50,738 nt of DNA, from NCBI GenBank assembly GCA_949295415.1, contig CASFLA010000076.1:1-50738 (forward strand), given 5' to 3'. Below are positions 7,982-16,605 of this stretch, in pieces. Within the stretch, counting starts at the first letter, position 1; the number at the start of each line of letters is the position of its first letter. The translations under genes were made by a program, and so were the position numbers. Origin of the DNA: an uncultured Oscillospiraceae bacterium (GTDB lineage Bacteria; Bacillota; Clostridia; Oscillospirales; Acutalibacteraceae). Under the pieces are notes generated by a model that was not told where the DNA came from, did not search any database, and saw nothing but the letters and a program-made list of their open reading frames with translations.

Positions 7982-8362
7982 ATGGATATAAACGCAAACA
8001 AACTGTCAGAGTTGTTAAGCGACCCCGAAGGGTTAAATAAAATCAAAGCCTTTGCCAACAGTTTGTTTGCCGAAAATAGTGTTGACGAGGCGCCGTTAAA
8101 GCAAGAACAAAGCAGCAATCCTGTTGAAAGCGATTCCGGAGGTCTTGACTTTGGCGGATTTTCATTGCCTGATAACTTTGATATTGGTAAGATAATGGGT
8201 CTTATGTCGGCATTATCAAATAACAAGCAAGATGAACGCTCAAGGTTGCTTTTGGCGTTAAAGCCGCATTTATCCGAACCCCGTCAGCAAAAGGTTGACC
8301 GCGCCGTTAAATTGCTAAAATTGGCATCCTTGATTCCGATAATAATGGAAGAGGTTGGGTGA
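7982..8362 (+). CDS. Small protein of unknown function (cluster gene 2)
   Basis: A 126-residue protein with three parts: a helical N-terminus (LSELLSDPEGLNKIKAFA), a low-complexity acidic linker with GGLDFGGFSLP, and a C-terminal helix pair with RSRLLLALKPHLSE and KVDRAVKLLKLASL. I have seen similar C-terminal halves in Clostridia, always without assigned function; that is recollection, not a search result. AAGGAG precedes the ATG. The stop codon lies inside the first hairpin of the chain at 8358-8560. Confidence 0.7.
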   Translation: MDINANKLSELLSDPEGLNKIKAFANSLFAENSVDEAPLKQEQSSNPVESDSGGLDFGGFSLPDNFDIGKIMGLMSALSNNKQDERSRLLLALKPHLSEPRQQKVDRAVKLLKLASLIPIIMEEVG

Positions 8363-8560
8363 AACAATTCTGTTTCACCACAAAATCTTTGATTTTGTGA
8401 CAAATTTTTATTTAAAATTTGTCCTTTTCCATTGCAATGAATATGTTCAATTACCGTTGGTAATTGTTTGCGAATTCTTTGAATTCGCAGTCGAAATAAG
8501 ACTTTGCCTTATTTCGACATAAACATAGTCATTATAAAAGAGCAAGGTCTTTTCGACCTT
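8358..8560. repeat. Chain of seven short hairpins plus one perfect palindrome
   Basis: Consecutive inverted repeats fill the gap between two small genes: 8358-8366/8371-8379; 8379-8387/8391-8399; 8399-8408/8414-8423; the palindrome CATTGCAATG at 8430-8439; 8448-8455/8459-8466; 8469-8477/8481-8489; 8490-8500/8508-8518; 8544-8549/8555-8560. Stems are 6-11 bp with 3-7 base loops. The first three units share their boundary base and units six and seven abut directly. Stem sequences differ, but several loops are centred on CTTTG. It is not a CRISPR array, since no unit repeats in sequence. Function unknown. Confidence 0.85.
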
Positions 8561-8583
8561 ATATAAATTCTAGGGGTAAGAAT

Positions 8584-8931
8584 ATGGCTTTAGAAAAACA
8601 GTTTGATGTTCAGCGTATGCAGCAGGATGCCGAGCGACGAATGCGCGAAATGAAGAAAAGAGCCGATGTTTATATCGGCAATTCTGAAATCCCGCCTGTG
8701 CCAAACTTTGTAAAGCAAAGGAACAGAACAGAGCCTCAACCAACAAGGATGCCGCCGGTAAATAAAAAAGGACCCGGAAGCACAAACGGTTTTGACCTGC
8801 TTCGAATCCTTAATTTTAAAAACATTAAAATTGATAGCGATGTTCTTATAATCATCGCTCTTATTTTTATGCTATCAAATGAAAACACCGATGAACTGCT
8901 TTTAATGGCGCTTTTATATATTATGCTCTAG
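8584..8931 (+). CDS. Small protein with hydrophobic C-terminus, unknown function (cluster gene 3)
   Basis: A 115-residue protein. The N-terminal ~30 residues are a charged helix (QRMQQDAERRMREMKKRAD). A Pro-rich linker follows, then a hydrophobic C-terminal segment with SDVLIIIALIFML and ELLLMALLYIML at the very end. The two leucine-rich stretches could be a hairpin membrane anchor or an assembly surface. GGGGTAAG precedes the ATG. It ends inside rsmA, which is convergent, with an 18-base overlap. It probably belongs with the two preceding small genes despite the hairpin chain between them. Confidence 0.72.
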   Translation: MALEKQFDVQRMQQDAERRMREMKKRADVYIGNSEIPPVPNFVKQRNRTEPQPTRMPPVNKKGPGSTNGFDLLRILNFKNIKIDSDVLIIIALIFMLSNENTDELLLMALLYIML

Positions 8932-9774
8932 TAAGCAGTTTGCAAGCTCGGCCACCTGCTCTATGGATAGCATTTCTGCTCTTGTATCATCCTTAAGACC
9001 GCAAGCGCTGATAGCCTCTTTTATCCGCTCCTTAGGAATAGAAAGACCTGAAGAAACCGAGTTGAGCAAGGTTTTTCTGCGCTGGGCAAACGCCGCTTTT
9101 ATAAGCTTAAAAAAGAACTTTTCGTCCAAAACCTTGACGGGAGGTTCTTTTCTTATTTTAAGACTCATTACCGCGCTATCAACATTAGGAGCAGGAGTAA
9201 ATGAGCCTTTAGAAACCGAGAACAAATACTTAGGCTCACAGTAATAGTTAACCGAAACGGTTACAGCACCTGCCTGCCTGTTGCCAACTCCGGCGCACAT
9301 TCTCTGTGCAACCTCTTTTTGAACCATAACGGTTAAAGATGTTATAGGTAAGCGGCTTTCCAATATTCTCATAATAAGAGGTGAGGTTATATAATAGGGC
9401 AGGTTTGCGCAAACTGCAATCTTAGCATCTTCGGGGAAATGCTCGCTGATTATTTTATTTAAATCAAGCTCCATTGCATCGCCGAAAATGACCTCAACAT
9501 TTTCATATTCTGCCAAGGTTTCGCTTAAAACAGGTTTCAAGCGCTCATCAAGCTCAATGGCAAGGGTTTTCTTGCTTCTTTTGGCAAGCTCGGCAGTAAG
9601 CACACCAATGCCGGGCCCGATTTCCAAAGCATAATCCGCATCTCCTAACGCATTCTCTGCCATTTTAGGACAAACTGAAGGATTTATAAGGAAATTTTGG
9701 CCAAGACTCTTTTTAAAAGAAAAGCCGTTTTTGGATAAAACCTCATTTATAACCTTTAAATTAGTAAGTTCCAT
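8914..9774 (-). CDS. rsmA: 16S rRNA (adenine(1518)-N(6)/adenine(1519)-N(6))-dimethyltransferase
   Basis: Dimethylates two adjacent adenines in the loop of 16S rRNA helix 45 late in 30S assembly. The 286-residue protein has GQNFLIN (25-31), the SAM-binding EIGPGIGVLT (51-60), the acidic LAIELDERL after it, and the catalytic NLPYYIT (124-130). The C-terminal helical domain has the family's normal length. Loss of this enzyme is known to give kasugamycin resistance. It is a single gene here, with its 3' end overlapping a convergent small gene by 18 bases. Confidence 0.97.
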   Translation of the reverse strand: MELTNLKVINEVLSKNGFSFKKSLGQNFLINPSVCPKMAENALGDADYALEIGPGIGVLTAELAKRSKKTLAIELDERLKPVLSETLAEYENVEVIFGDAMELDLNKIISEHFPEDAKIAVCANLPYYITSPLIMRILESRLPITSLTVMVQKEVAQRMCAGVGNRQAGAVTVSVNYYCEPKYLFSVSKGSFTPAPNVDSAVMSLKIRKEPPVKVLDEKFFFKLIKAAFAQRRKTLLNSVSSGLSIPKERIKEAISACGLKDDTRAEMLSIEQVAELANCLLEHNI

Positions 9775-9809
9775 TTTTTCTCCGATAAAAATAAAATAAA
9801 ATTCGGGTA

Positions 9810-9838
9810 TTGTAATACTTCCAAGATTTTGATAAAAT
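9810..9838 (+). promoter_or_regulatory. Sigma-A-type promoter for the AI-2E-family gene
   Basis: TTGTAA (9810-9815), a 17-base spacer and TAAAAT (9833-9838), 40 bases upstream of the chosen ATG at 9878. Confidence 0.5.
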
Positions 9839-9877
9839 AAACTTCAGAACTAAATGTTCAACCAATGGAGGCACTAT

Positions 9878-11053
9878 ATGAAATTTTATCAAAAGCATAG
9901 AAAATTGTCAACTTGGATTCTTGCTTTTATCCTTGTTGCATCTCTTATTTTATTTAAAGAAATTCTGGCGTCAGTCCCTGCAGCACTTTTAGCAATAGGG
10001 CACCTGCTTTCAATTTTGAGTCCCTTTATTACGGGCTTTATGATCGCCTTTGTTCTCTATGTTCCCTGCAGCAAGATTGAAAAGCTTCTAAACAAGGCTA
10101 AAAAGCCCAACTTTTTCAGCAAGCATTCCCGAGGCATTTCTGTTTTTACCGTTTATATTCTGTTCGTTGCAATAATTGCGGTTATTTTAGCGCTTGTTAT
10201 TCCTTGGCTTGTTAAAAACCTTATAAATCTTTATAACAACCGCTCGATTTATTATATGACCGTTATCGATTTTATTTATGCGCGTTGCGATGAAAGCGGA
10301 AAGCTTTTTGGAATTGATCCCAATCCAATAATTGAGTTGCTCAATCCTGACCGTTATCTTTCAAAAATAAACCTTGAGCAACTAACCTCTATTGCAAACG
10401 GTGTTTATAAATTCGGTTCAGCTATAGTTGAAACTGTTCTGGCGGTTTTCTCATCTGTTTATATGCTGCTTGGCAGAGAACGCCTTATGCGCTCGTTCGG
10501 CAGATTTATGACCCTTTTTATGAAACGCAAAACCGTTTCGAAAACTCATTCCTATCTCTGTAAAATAGCCGATATTTTCTACACCTATATTTACAGCACC
10601 CTTATCGATGCTTTAATTGTTGCCACTGCTTGCACAATAGCATTCCTAATAATCGGCATTGATTACGCTCCGTTATTTGGTTTCTTAATAGGTATTGCCA
10701 ACTTAGTTCCTTATTTTGGTGCTATTATTGCAGGTGTTGGCGTTTCAGTATTTACGGCAATTACAGGTGGCATTATTCCCGCTTTAATTACCGCCTCCGC
10801 AGTTCTCGTTATCCAGCAGATTGACGGAAATATTATTCAGCCAAAGGTTGTTGGCAAAAGCGTTGGCATACCCCCGCTTTACACACTTATAGCCATAACC
10901 TTGGGAGGCGGCCTGTTCGGATACGCAGGAATTTTGCTCGGTGTTCCGGTTGCCGCAACGCTTAGAATGTTTATTTCAGATATTCTTCTCTGGAATGAAA
11001 ACAGAATCACTTTAAAAGGAAAAGAAGAAACAGCCGAAAATCAAGAAGAATAA
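9878..11053 (+). CDS. AI-2E family transporter (PerM-like membrane protein), copy 1
   Basis: A 391-residue multi-pass membrane protein of the family containing E. coli TqsA, YdiK and PerM and sodium/proton antiporters. Two hydrophobic segments are N-terminal, and about six follow from residue ~130. The conserved C-terminal block includes GIDYAPLFGFLIGIANLVPYFG split over about 250-275, then IQQIDGNIIQPKVVGKSVG and a final GVPVAATLR. The start is ATG 9878, six bases after GGAGG (9867-9871), not the in-frame ATG at 9854. The transported substrate is unknown. A second family member lies at 39198-40319. Confidence 0.88.
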   Translation: MKFYQKHRKLSTWILAFILVASLILFKEILASVPAALLAIGHLLSILSPFITGFMIAFVLYVPCSKIEKLLNKAKKPNFFSKHSRGISVFTVYILFVAIIAVILALVIPWLVKNLINLYNNRSIYYMTVIDFIYARCDESGKLFGIDPNPIIELLNPDRYLSKINLEQLTSIANGVYKFGSAIVETVLAVFSSVYMLLGRERLMRSFGRFMTLFMKRKTVSKTHSYLCKIADIFYTYIYSTLIDALIVATACTIAFLIIGIDYAPLFGFLIGIANLVPYFGAIIAGVGVSVFTAITGGIIPALITASAVLVIQQIDGNIIQPKVVGKSVGIPPLYTLIAITLGGGLFGYAGILLGVPVAATLRMFISDILLWNENRITLKGKEETAENQEE

Positions 11054-11062
11054 GCAAACTAA

Positions 11063-11130
11063 AAAATAACACCGCCGGACTTCGCCCACGCCCATAGGGC
11101 GTGGGTGTTGAAGTCCGGCGGTGTTATTTT
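11063..11130. terminator. Very long hairpin between convergent genes, with CCCACGCCC core
   Basis: The outer arms 11063-11083 and 11110-11130 pair perfectly over 21 bp. After an asymmetric internal loop, an inner stem (CCCACGCCC, 11085-11093, with 11097-11105) closes on the three-base loop ATA. A-run/T-run ends suit bidirectional termination. The right arm includes the stop codon of the dehydratase gene. The inner CCCACGCCC-ATA core recurs in the hairpin at 30888-30948. Confidence 0.85.
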
Positions 11131-13222
11131 ATTCGTGGTGGAAGGTCGGCACCATTTGAGCCACCTTTTCTACTACTGCTTCATCGTTATTATAGCTTAT
11201 CTCTGCAAGATCAGTAAGTTCTTTGAAGAACTCATCTCGGTCAAACGGAATGGGCTTGCCGATATGTATTAAATGATTGGGAGTGGTTTCCATACCCTCC
11301 TCGGCCATAAGTTTTTCTTCAAAAAGCTTTTCGCCGGGACGAAGACCGGTATAAACAATCTTTATATCAACGTCGGGCTTATAACCCGAAAGCTTGATAA
11401 GGTTTCGGGCTAGGGTGTCAATCTTAATCGGCTCACCCATATCAAGAACAAATATCTCGCCCCCCTTGGCATAAACGCCTGCCTGCAGAACAAGGCTTAC
11501 AGCCTCAGGAATAGTCATAAAGTAGCGGATGATATCAGGATGGGTAACAGTTATTGGACCGCCTGCTTCAATCTGCTTTTTAAAGAGCGGAATAACCGAG
11601 CCGTTACTGCCCAAAACATTACCGAAACGAACGGCAACGAATTCTGTTTTCTTTTTGGGGAACTCTAAAACGGCAGTATCGGTCGCGATTTCATCATCGC
11701 TTTCAAAATGAGCATAAAGCGAAGGAAGCAAATCATACTTGCCTGTCTCGCTTATATAGTTCATCGACTGAACTACCATCTCGCAAAGACGCTTACTTGC
11801 ACCCATAACATTGGTTGGGTTAACCGCCTTATCGGTGCTGATCAGAATAAATCTGCTGCAACCGTTTAGCATCGCCGCCTTTGCAGTTTTATATGTTCCG
11901 ACAACGTTGTTCTTTATAGCCTCGCAGGGACTTGTTTCCATCAGCGGAACATGCTTATGTGCGGCGGCATGGTAAACAACATCGGGCTTATATTTGTTGA
12001 AAACATAGTCTAATCTGCGGCTATCGCGAACAGAGCCTATCAATACAACAAGATTAAGCTCGGGATATTTTCTTCGTAATTCCTGTTCAATATCATAAGC
12101 GTTGTTTTCGTAGATTTCAAAGATAATCAACTGCTTAGGAGCATGAGCCGCAATCTGTCTGCAAAGCTCACTTCCGATTGAGCCTCCGCCACCCGTTACA
12201 AGCACGGTCTTCTCGCGCAAAAACTCAAATATCTCGGTCATATCAACTTTTATAGGATCGCGTCCGAGTAAATCTTCAATATCAACATCCTTCATTTGCT
12301 TGATGCTGATTTCATTGTTCACCAACTGATAAATACCGGGCAAAATTTTAAGTTCACAGCCCGTTTCCTTGCAGATGTTGAGAATATCTCTTTTTTCCTC
12401 GGCAGTAGCGACGGGGATAGCAAAGAATATAGAATCAATATCATATTTTTTCACATTAACAAGAATATCATTTCTGCCGCCAACTATTGGAACATTAGCC
12501 ATATATCTACCCCATTTATTCGGGTTATCATCAATAATGCAGCAGATTTTGGAATTAAGTTCTTTAGAACTTAAGGAGTCCTGAAGTATTAACTGACCTG
12601 CAGCGCCTGCGCCAATGAGCATAACATTTCTGCGCTTTTTAGAGTCAGCAGCGTGGATTTTTCTTCTCTGTGCCAAAACAAAACGGAAACCAAAACGAAT
12701 AGCAACGGCAAAACAGAACTGAATAACTGCGCCGAATAGATAATATGAAATCGGCATTCTTTCAAGGAAAATTGTTATTCCCACGATATGGATTATTGCA
12801 GTTATAATATTTGCTACCGAAGTTCTTATCAATTCTCCAAAGCTTGCAAAGCGCCAAACGCTGTGATAAAGCTTGGTTGCAAAATATACACCAATAACTA
12901 TGACAATATAAAACGGAATGAACTTAACATAGGCATCAAGATACATTCTGCTTATTGATGAGAACTTGCAGTCGAATCTGAACCATAAAGCAAGGAAATA
13001 TGACATTGCGGTTGTTATAAGGTCATAAGCCACCATTAAAAGCGCAATAACCTGCCAATGCGACAAGAATTTTTTGAGTTTGACCTCTAACTTTTGGAAA
13101 AAGGAAATATCCGCATTCTTTATGATTGCATTTTCTTTCTTATTTGCTTTGCCGGAAAAAGCCTTTATAATTGCCACCGCCGCAACCATCACCGCAACAA
13201 AGGAAATAATTATATATTTCAT
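11129..13222 (-). CDS. Membrane-anchored UDP-sugar 4,6-dehydratase (WbpM/PglF/CapD family)
   Basis: A 697-residue polysaccharide biosynthesis enzyme, probably a UDP-GlcNAc 4,6-dehydratase. It has an N-terminal membrane region of four to five helices (to about 175), a first Rossmann-like domain (IGAGAAG near 200), and the catalytic SDR domain with GGGGSIGSEL (near 345). STDKAVNPTNVMGASKR (near 461) shows the Ser-Met-Lys triad, in which Met replaces the usual SDR Tyr, as known for WbpM-like enzymes. About 30 extra residues, rich in Asp and Glu, sit between that motif and VAVRFGNVLGS. No glycosyltransferase or flippase is adjacent, so the pathway is incomplete in this window. Confidence 0.92.
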   Translation of the reverse strand: MKYIIISFVAVMVAAVAIIKAFSGKANKKENAIIKNADISFFQKLEVKLKKFLSHWQVIALLMVAYDLITTAMSYFLALWFRFDCKFSSISRMYLDAYVKFIPFYIVIVIGVYFATKLYHSVWRFASFGELIRTSVANIITAIIHIVGITIFLERMPISYYLFGAVIQFCFAVAIRFGFRFVLAQRRKIHAADSKKRRNVMLIGAGAAGQLILQDSLSSKELNSKICCIIDDNPNKWGRYMANVPIVGGRNDILVNVKKYDIDSIFFAIPVATAEEKRDILNICKETGCELKILPGIYQLVNNEISIKQMKDVDIEDLLGRDPIKVDMTEIFEFLREKTVLVTGGGGSIGSELCRQIAAHAPKQLIIFEIYENNAYDIEQELRRKYPELNLVVLIGSVRDSRRLDYVFNKYKPDVVYHAAAHKHVPLMETSPCEAIKNNVVGTYKTAKAAMLNGCSRFILISTDKAVNPTNVMGASKRLCEMVVQSMNYISETGKYDLLPSLYAHFESDDEIATDTAVLEFPKKKTEFVAVRFGNVLGSNGSVIPLFKKQIEAGGPITVTHPDIIRYFMTIPEAVSLVLQAGVYAKGGEIFVLDMGEPIKIDTLARNLIKLSGYKPDVDIKIVYTGLRPGEKLFEEKLMAEEGMETTPNHLIHIGKPIPFDRDEFFKELTDLAEISYNNDEAVVEKVAQMVPTFHHE

Positions 13223-13273
13223 ATTTAAGCCTTTCCTTCAATTTATTTTGCTATTGTAAATTTTAAACTTTGC

Positions 13274-14539
13274 TTAATCTTCCGATTCTATATTTTCCTC
13301 AATCACTTTAACATTAATCTCAATAATTCGGCGTTCTTCAACCTTTGTTACCGTTATATTAAGATTTTCATAGCTAAAGGTATCGCCCTCCTCGGCAAGC
13401 TTGCCAAGGTTTTCAAGCACCCAACCACCGACAGAGGAAGCATCGGTCCGGGCACCGGATATATCAAAATACTCAAACATTTTTTCAGGCAACACATTAC
13501 AAAGCACTGCAACCGAGCCGTCAGGCAATTTCTTAAACTCCTCAACGACTTCGTCATACTCGTCCCATATTTCGCCGACTAATTCTTCTAAAATATCTTC
13601 CATAGTTGCAATACCGATTGTTCCGCCGTATTCATCGGCAACAACGGCAATATGGGTTTTCTTCTCCTGCATAATTTTAAGCAGTTCTTTTATGGAAATC
13701 TGCTTTGCAACATAAACGGCATCCTTGATGATACTGCTTATGGGCTTGCCCTCACCAATAACATATTTATTGAAATCTCTCGTATGTATAATACCTAAGA
13801 TGTTATCAATGCTATCATCATAAACGGGCAATCTTGAGAAGCCCGATTCATCAAAAACGCCGGCGATTTCTTCTATGGGGTCGTCTATATCAACGCCAAC
13901 AATATCAACTCGCGGAGTTAATATATCACCAACAGGGCATTCCGAGAAGGATATTGCCGAGCGGATAAGCTCACTTTCTTCCTTTTCAAGACCTCCGCCC
14001 GATTCAGCCTCATCAACAATTTCAAGCAGCTCATCTCCGGTTATTGCCGAGTTATCACCAAAGCGGAATATTTTGCCGAGCAATTTTTTTAAGAGAACGA
14101 ATAATGCAACAATAGGTGTCAAAACGACCATTATAGCCTTTAAAAACGGTGCTGAGAAGCAGGCAAACTTCTCAGGTGCTTCCTTTGCTATAACCTTGGG
14201 CGCAATTTCGCCAAAGGTTAAAACAACAACAGTCATAACAATGGTTGAAACGGTGGTTCCGGTTGCACTATTGCCAATAATATCGATAAACAAGACGGTT
14301 GCTATTGAGGTCGATGTTATATTGACGATATTATTTCCTACAAGAATAGTTGAAAGCAGCTTATCAAAGCGATCGCCCATATCATAGGCAAGAGCCGCTT
14401 TTTTATTGCCCTCATCCGCCATCATTTTAAGCCGTATTCTGTTTAGTGAGGAAAACGCAGTTTCCGATGCCGAAAAGTATGCCGACATTATAATCAAAAC
14501 TACTAAAATAATAATTTGCGCCAAACTGTCCGAATCCAA
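13274..14539 (-). CDS. CNNM/CorC-type transporter (hemolysin C family: DUF21, CBS pair, CorC_HlyC)
   Basis: A 421-residue integral membrane protein. The DUF21 domain comes first (LIIMSAYFSASETAFSSLNR and further helices), then a CBS pair that includes VGDILTPRVDIVGVD and VVADEYGGTIGIATMEDILE, and a CorC_HlyC domain at the end. Family members are linked to magnesium or cobalt export, and the old name 'hemolysin' is misleading. The start is probably TTG 14539, eight bases after GGAGGG; an in-frame ATG at 14572 lacks a ribosome site and would place this site inside the gene. It may act with MgtE, encoded elsewhere in the window, in magnesium balance. Confidence 0.9.
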   Translation of the reverse strand: MDSDSLAQIIILVVLIIMSAYFSASETAFSSLNRIRLKMMADEGNKKAALAYDMGDRFDKLLSTILVGNNIVNITSTSIATVLFIDIIGNSATGTTVSTIVMTVVVLTFGEIAPKVIAKEAPEKFACFSAPFLKAIMVVLTPIVALFVLLKKLLGKIFRFGDNSAITGDELLEIVDEAESGGGLEKEESELIRSAISFSECPVGDILTPRVDIVGVDIDDPIEEIAGVFDESGFSRLPVYDDSIDNILGIIHTRDFNKYVIGEGKPISSIIKDAVYVAKQISIKELLKIMQEKKTHIAVVADEYGGTIGIATMEDILEELVGEIWDEYDEVVEEFKKLPDGSVAVLCNVLPEKMFEYFDISGARTDASSVGGWVLENLGKLAEEGDTFSYENLNITVTKVEERRIIEINVKVIEENIESED

Positions 14540-14649
14540 GGAAAAATCCCTCCGAAAAATATTTATGGGCATTTATATCCGATGCTATTTTATCACAGAG
14601 AAAAAATATAGTCAACTTATATATTTTTATATTTAGTAACCACAATATC

Positions 14650-14678
14650 TTTTCAAAATACCATATTTGTGGTATATT
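14650..14678 (+). promoter_or_regulatory. Possible promoter with internal palindrome
   Basis: TATATT (14673-14678) with a weak TTTTCA -35 (14650-14655). The inverted repeat ATACCA-N6-TGGTAT (14658-14675) lies between and over the boxes, like an operator. This is suggestive only. Confidence 0.35.
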
Positions 14679-14703
14679 AAAGAAAAAAACACGGAGAGAG
14701 CAA

Positions 14704-15651
14704 ATGAAAATTGTTATTACCGATTGGCAGACCGTTGCAAAAAACGATTTGCCGCTCGAAAAATTAGAGGCCTTAGGCGAGGTTGAAATTTATAGCTTAA
14801 CTTCAAAGGAACAACTTATAGACAGAGTCAAGGATGCTGATATTGCGCTTTGCAATAAAACCGTTTTTTCAAAAGAGGTTTTGGAAAAATGCGAGAAACT
14901 AAAGTATATCGGGCTTTTTGCAACAGGATATAATAATATCGATACTAAGTTTGCCAGAGAAAAAGGCATAACAGTCTGCAACGCGGGCAACTACTCAACC
15001 AATGCCGTTGCTCAGCACACCTTTGCTCTGCTTTTAGAGCATATGAGCCATGTTGGCAATTATAATAAAATGGTGCAGGATGGCGGCTGGTGCAAAAGCG
15101 AGGTTTTCTCGCCCTTTGTTTTTCCTTCAGAGGAGCTTAGCGGCAAAACTATAGGCATTATAGGCTTTGGCAACATTGCAAAAGCGGTTGCAAAAATTGC
15201 GATTGCCTTTAATATGAAGGTTTTAGTCTATACGAGAACTGAAAAAGAATCCGAGAATATTGAATTTGTCAGTTTCGATGAGCTTTTAAAGCGTTCCGAT
15301 GTTGTAACCGTTCATTGCCCATTAAACGATGAATCTTATAGAATGTTTAACTCGGAAAGCTTTAATAAGTTTAAAGACGGTGCATTTTTTATAAATACTG
15401 CGCGTGGCGGCGTTATGGACGAGGTTGCCTTAAGAGCTGCTTTAGAATCAGGCAAGCTGTCAGGTGCGGCTATTGATGTTTTAGAAACCGAGCCAATGAG
15501 CCCTGATTGCGCATTACTGAGCGCTAAAAACTGCATTATAACCCCTCATATTGCCTGGGCACCGCTTGAAACAAGACTCCGTTTACTAGATATTGTCACC
15601 GAGAACATAAAAGCATTTTTAGGCGGAAATCCCATAAATGTTGTAAACTAA
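14704..15651 (+). CDS. D-2-hydroxyacid dehydrogenase (hydroxypyruvate/glycerate type)
   Basis: A 315-residue NAD(P)-dependent dehydrogenase reducing a 2-keto acid. The nucleotide-binding GFGNIA motif follows TIGII. The catalytic set is visible as R234 (NTARGG), E261 (DVLETEP) and H282 (TPHIAW). Similarity in layout is to glycerate or hydroxypyruvate reductases; lactate, glyoxylate and phosphoglycerate substrates cannot be excluded. CGGAGAGAG precedes the ATG. The gene stands alone between two terminators. Confidence 0.9.
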   Translation: MKIVITDWQTVAKNDLPLEKLEALGEVEIYSLTSKEQLIDRVKDADIALCNKTVFSKEVLEKCEKLKYIGLFATGYNNIDTKFAREKGITVCNAGNYSTNAVAQHTFALLLEHMSHVGNYNKMVQDGGWCKSEVFSPFVFPSEELSGKTIGIIGFGNIAKAVAKIAIAFNMKVLVYTRTEKESENIEFVSFDELLKRSDVVTVHCPLNDESYRMFNSESFNKFKDGAFFINTARGGVMDEVALRAALESGKLSGAAIDVLETEPMSPDCALLSAKNCIITPHIAWAPLETRLRLLDIVTENIKAFLGGNPINVVN

Positions 15652-15680
15652 AAAAGAGCAGGCGAATCCTGCTCTTTTTT
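15650..15680. terminator. Bidirectional intrinsic terminator
   Basis: A 13-bp stem (15650-15662 with 15668-15680) of an A-run, GAGCAGG and complement, with loop CGAAT, between convergent genes. It includes the stop of the dehydrogenase and touches that of the kinase. Confidence 0.88.
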
Positions 15681-16605
15681 AATTTTTGATTACTTCTATC
15701 TGAGATTTTATTTTGAAAAAATTCTCTTCGGTGGGTGGCTCTGTTCCCTCGCTCAAGCAAGCCGCGGTTCCCGAAGCGCACGCAGTTCTAAGACACTCTA
15801 TTATTGACTCATTTTTAGAGAATGCGCCAACGAAGCCTGCAACAGTGCTATCCCCTGCGCCAACGGTTGATACTGCCGCAATTTTGGGAACTAAAACACT
15901 GAATCCGCCATACTCTCCATAATATGCCGCACCCTCTTTGCCCGCGCTTATTAAAACATTGGGAATATCATAGTCCTTGCTCAATTTTACCGCCGCTAGA
16001 TATGCAGAGCTTAAATCCTCGACATCTATTCCCGTTAAAGCCTTTGCCTCATCGGAATTAGGTTTTATAAACCAAGGACGAATTTCCTTTATATCACCTG
16101 ATGTAAAAGAATTGCAGTCAACAGCGAGCAAAACACCGCTTGCAGCCAATTCTTTGAGCTTCTCAATTACTGCGGATTTCATAATACCTTTAGGCAATCT
16201 TCCTGCAAAAATAAGAATATCATTCTTTTTAAGGTCTGCAAGACAAAACGCTTGATTAAAATTTTCTTCAGTAATGCTGAAGTTGTCAAGGCTTATCCTT
16301 GTTTCTTTATTGTTATGAGGGTGTAAGGTTACATTTTCGCGAATTTTCGCATCGCAATAAACCGCTTCATAGGATATATCTGACTTGCTGAGCAGGTCTT
16401 TGAACTCTTGATCCGACTCGTTACCAAGAATAACAACCGCCTTGTTTTCAACATCTAACATCGAAAGTGCGCGCGAAACGTTTATTCCCTTGCCGCCTGC
16501 CGATTTGCTGACCGAATTAGCGTAGTTCTCCGAAAACGGCTTGAAGTTGTCAAGGCAGTAATGAATATCAAGTGCAGGGTTAAGCGTTAAAGTTACAACC
16601 TTCAT
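15679..16605 (-). CDS. 1-phosphofructokinase-like hexose kinase (PfkB family)
   Basis: A 308-residue PfkB-family kinase phosphorylating a sugar phosphate with ATP. The first signature is GGKGINVSRAL (37-47). The second, TVGAGDSTVAGF (247-258), carries the catalytic D252. The N-terminal TLTLNPALDIHY is typical of the FruK/LacC subgroup. Its position is odd: it is the last gene of the zinc-uptake operon, with an ATGA overlap to znuB, instead of beside a fructose PTS. Tagatose-6-phosphate kinase activity is an alternative. Confidence 0.88.
   Translation of the reverse strand: MKVVTLTLNPALDIHYCLDNFKPFSENYANSVSKSAGGKGINVSRALSMLDVENKAVVILGNESDQEFKDLLSKSDISYEAVYCDAKIRENVTLHPHNNKETRISLDNFSITEENFNQAFCLADLKKNDILIFAGRLPKGIMKSAVIEKLKELAASGVLLAVDCNSFTSGDIKEIRPWFIKPNSDEAKALTGIDVEDLSSAYLAAVKLSKDYDIPNVLISAGKEGAAYYGEYGGFSVLVPKIAAVSTVGAGDSTVAGFVGAFSKNESIIECLRTACASGTAACLSEGTEPPTEENFFKIKSQIEVIKN

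Noticed and set aside
8358-8560. CRISPR array or tandem terminators
   Set aside because: No unit recurs in sequence and spacing is irregular; most stems lack a following T run, so neither explanation fits.
13875-14387. 170-residue plus-strand ORF opposite the CNNM/CorC gene
   Set aside because: Ser/Thr/Val-rich composition typical of the antisense of a membrane protein; no ribosome site and no family resemblance.
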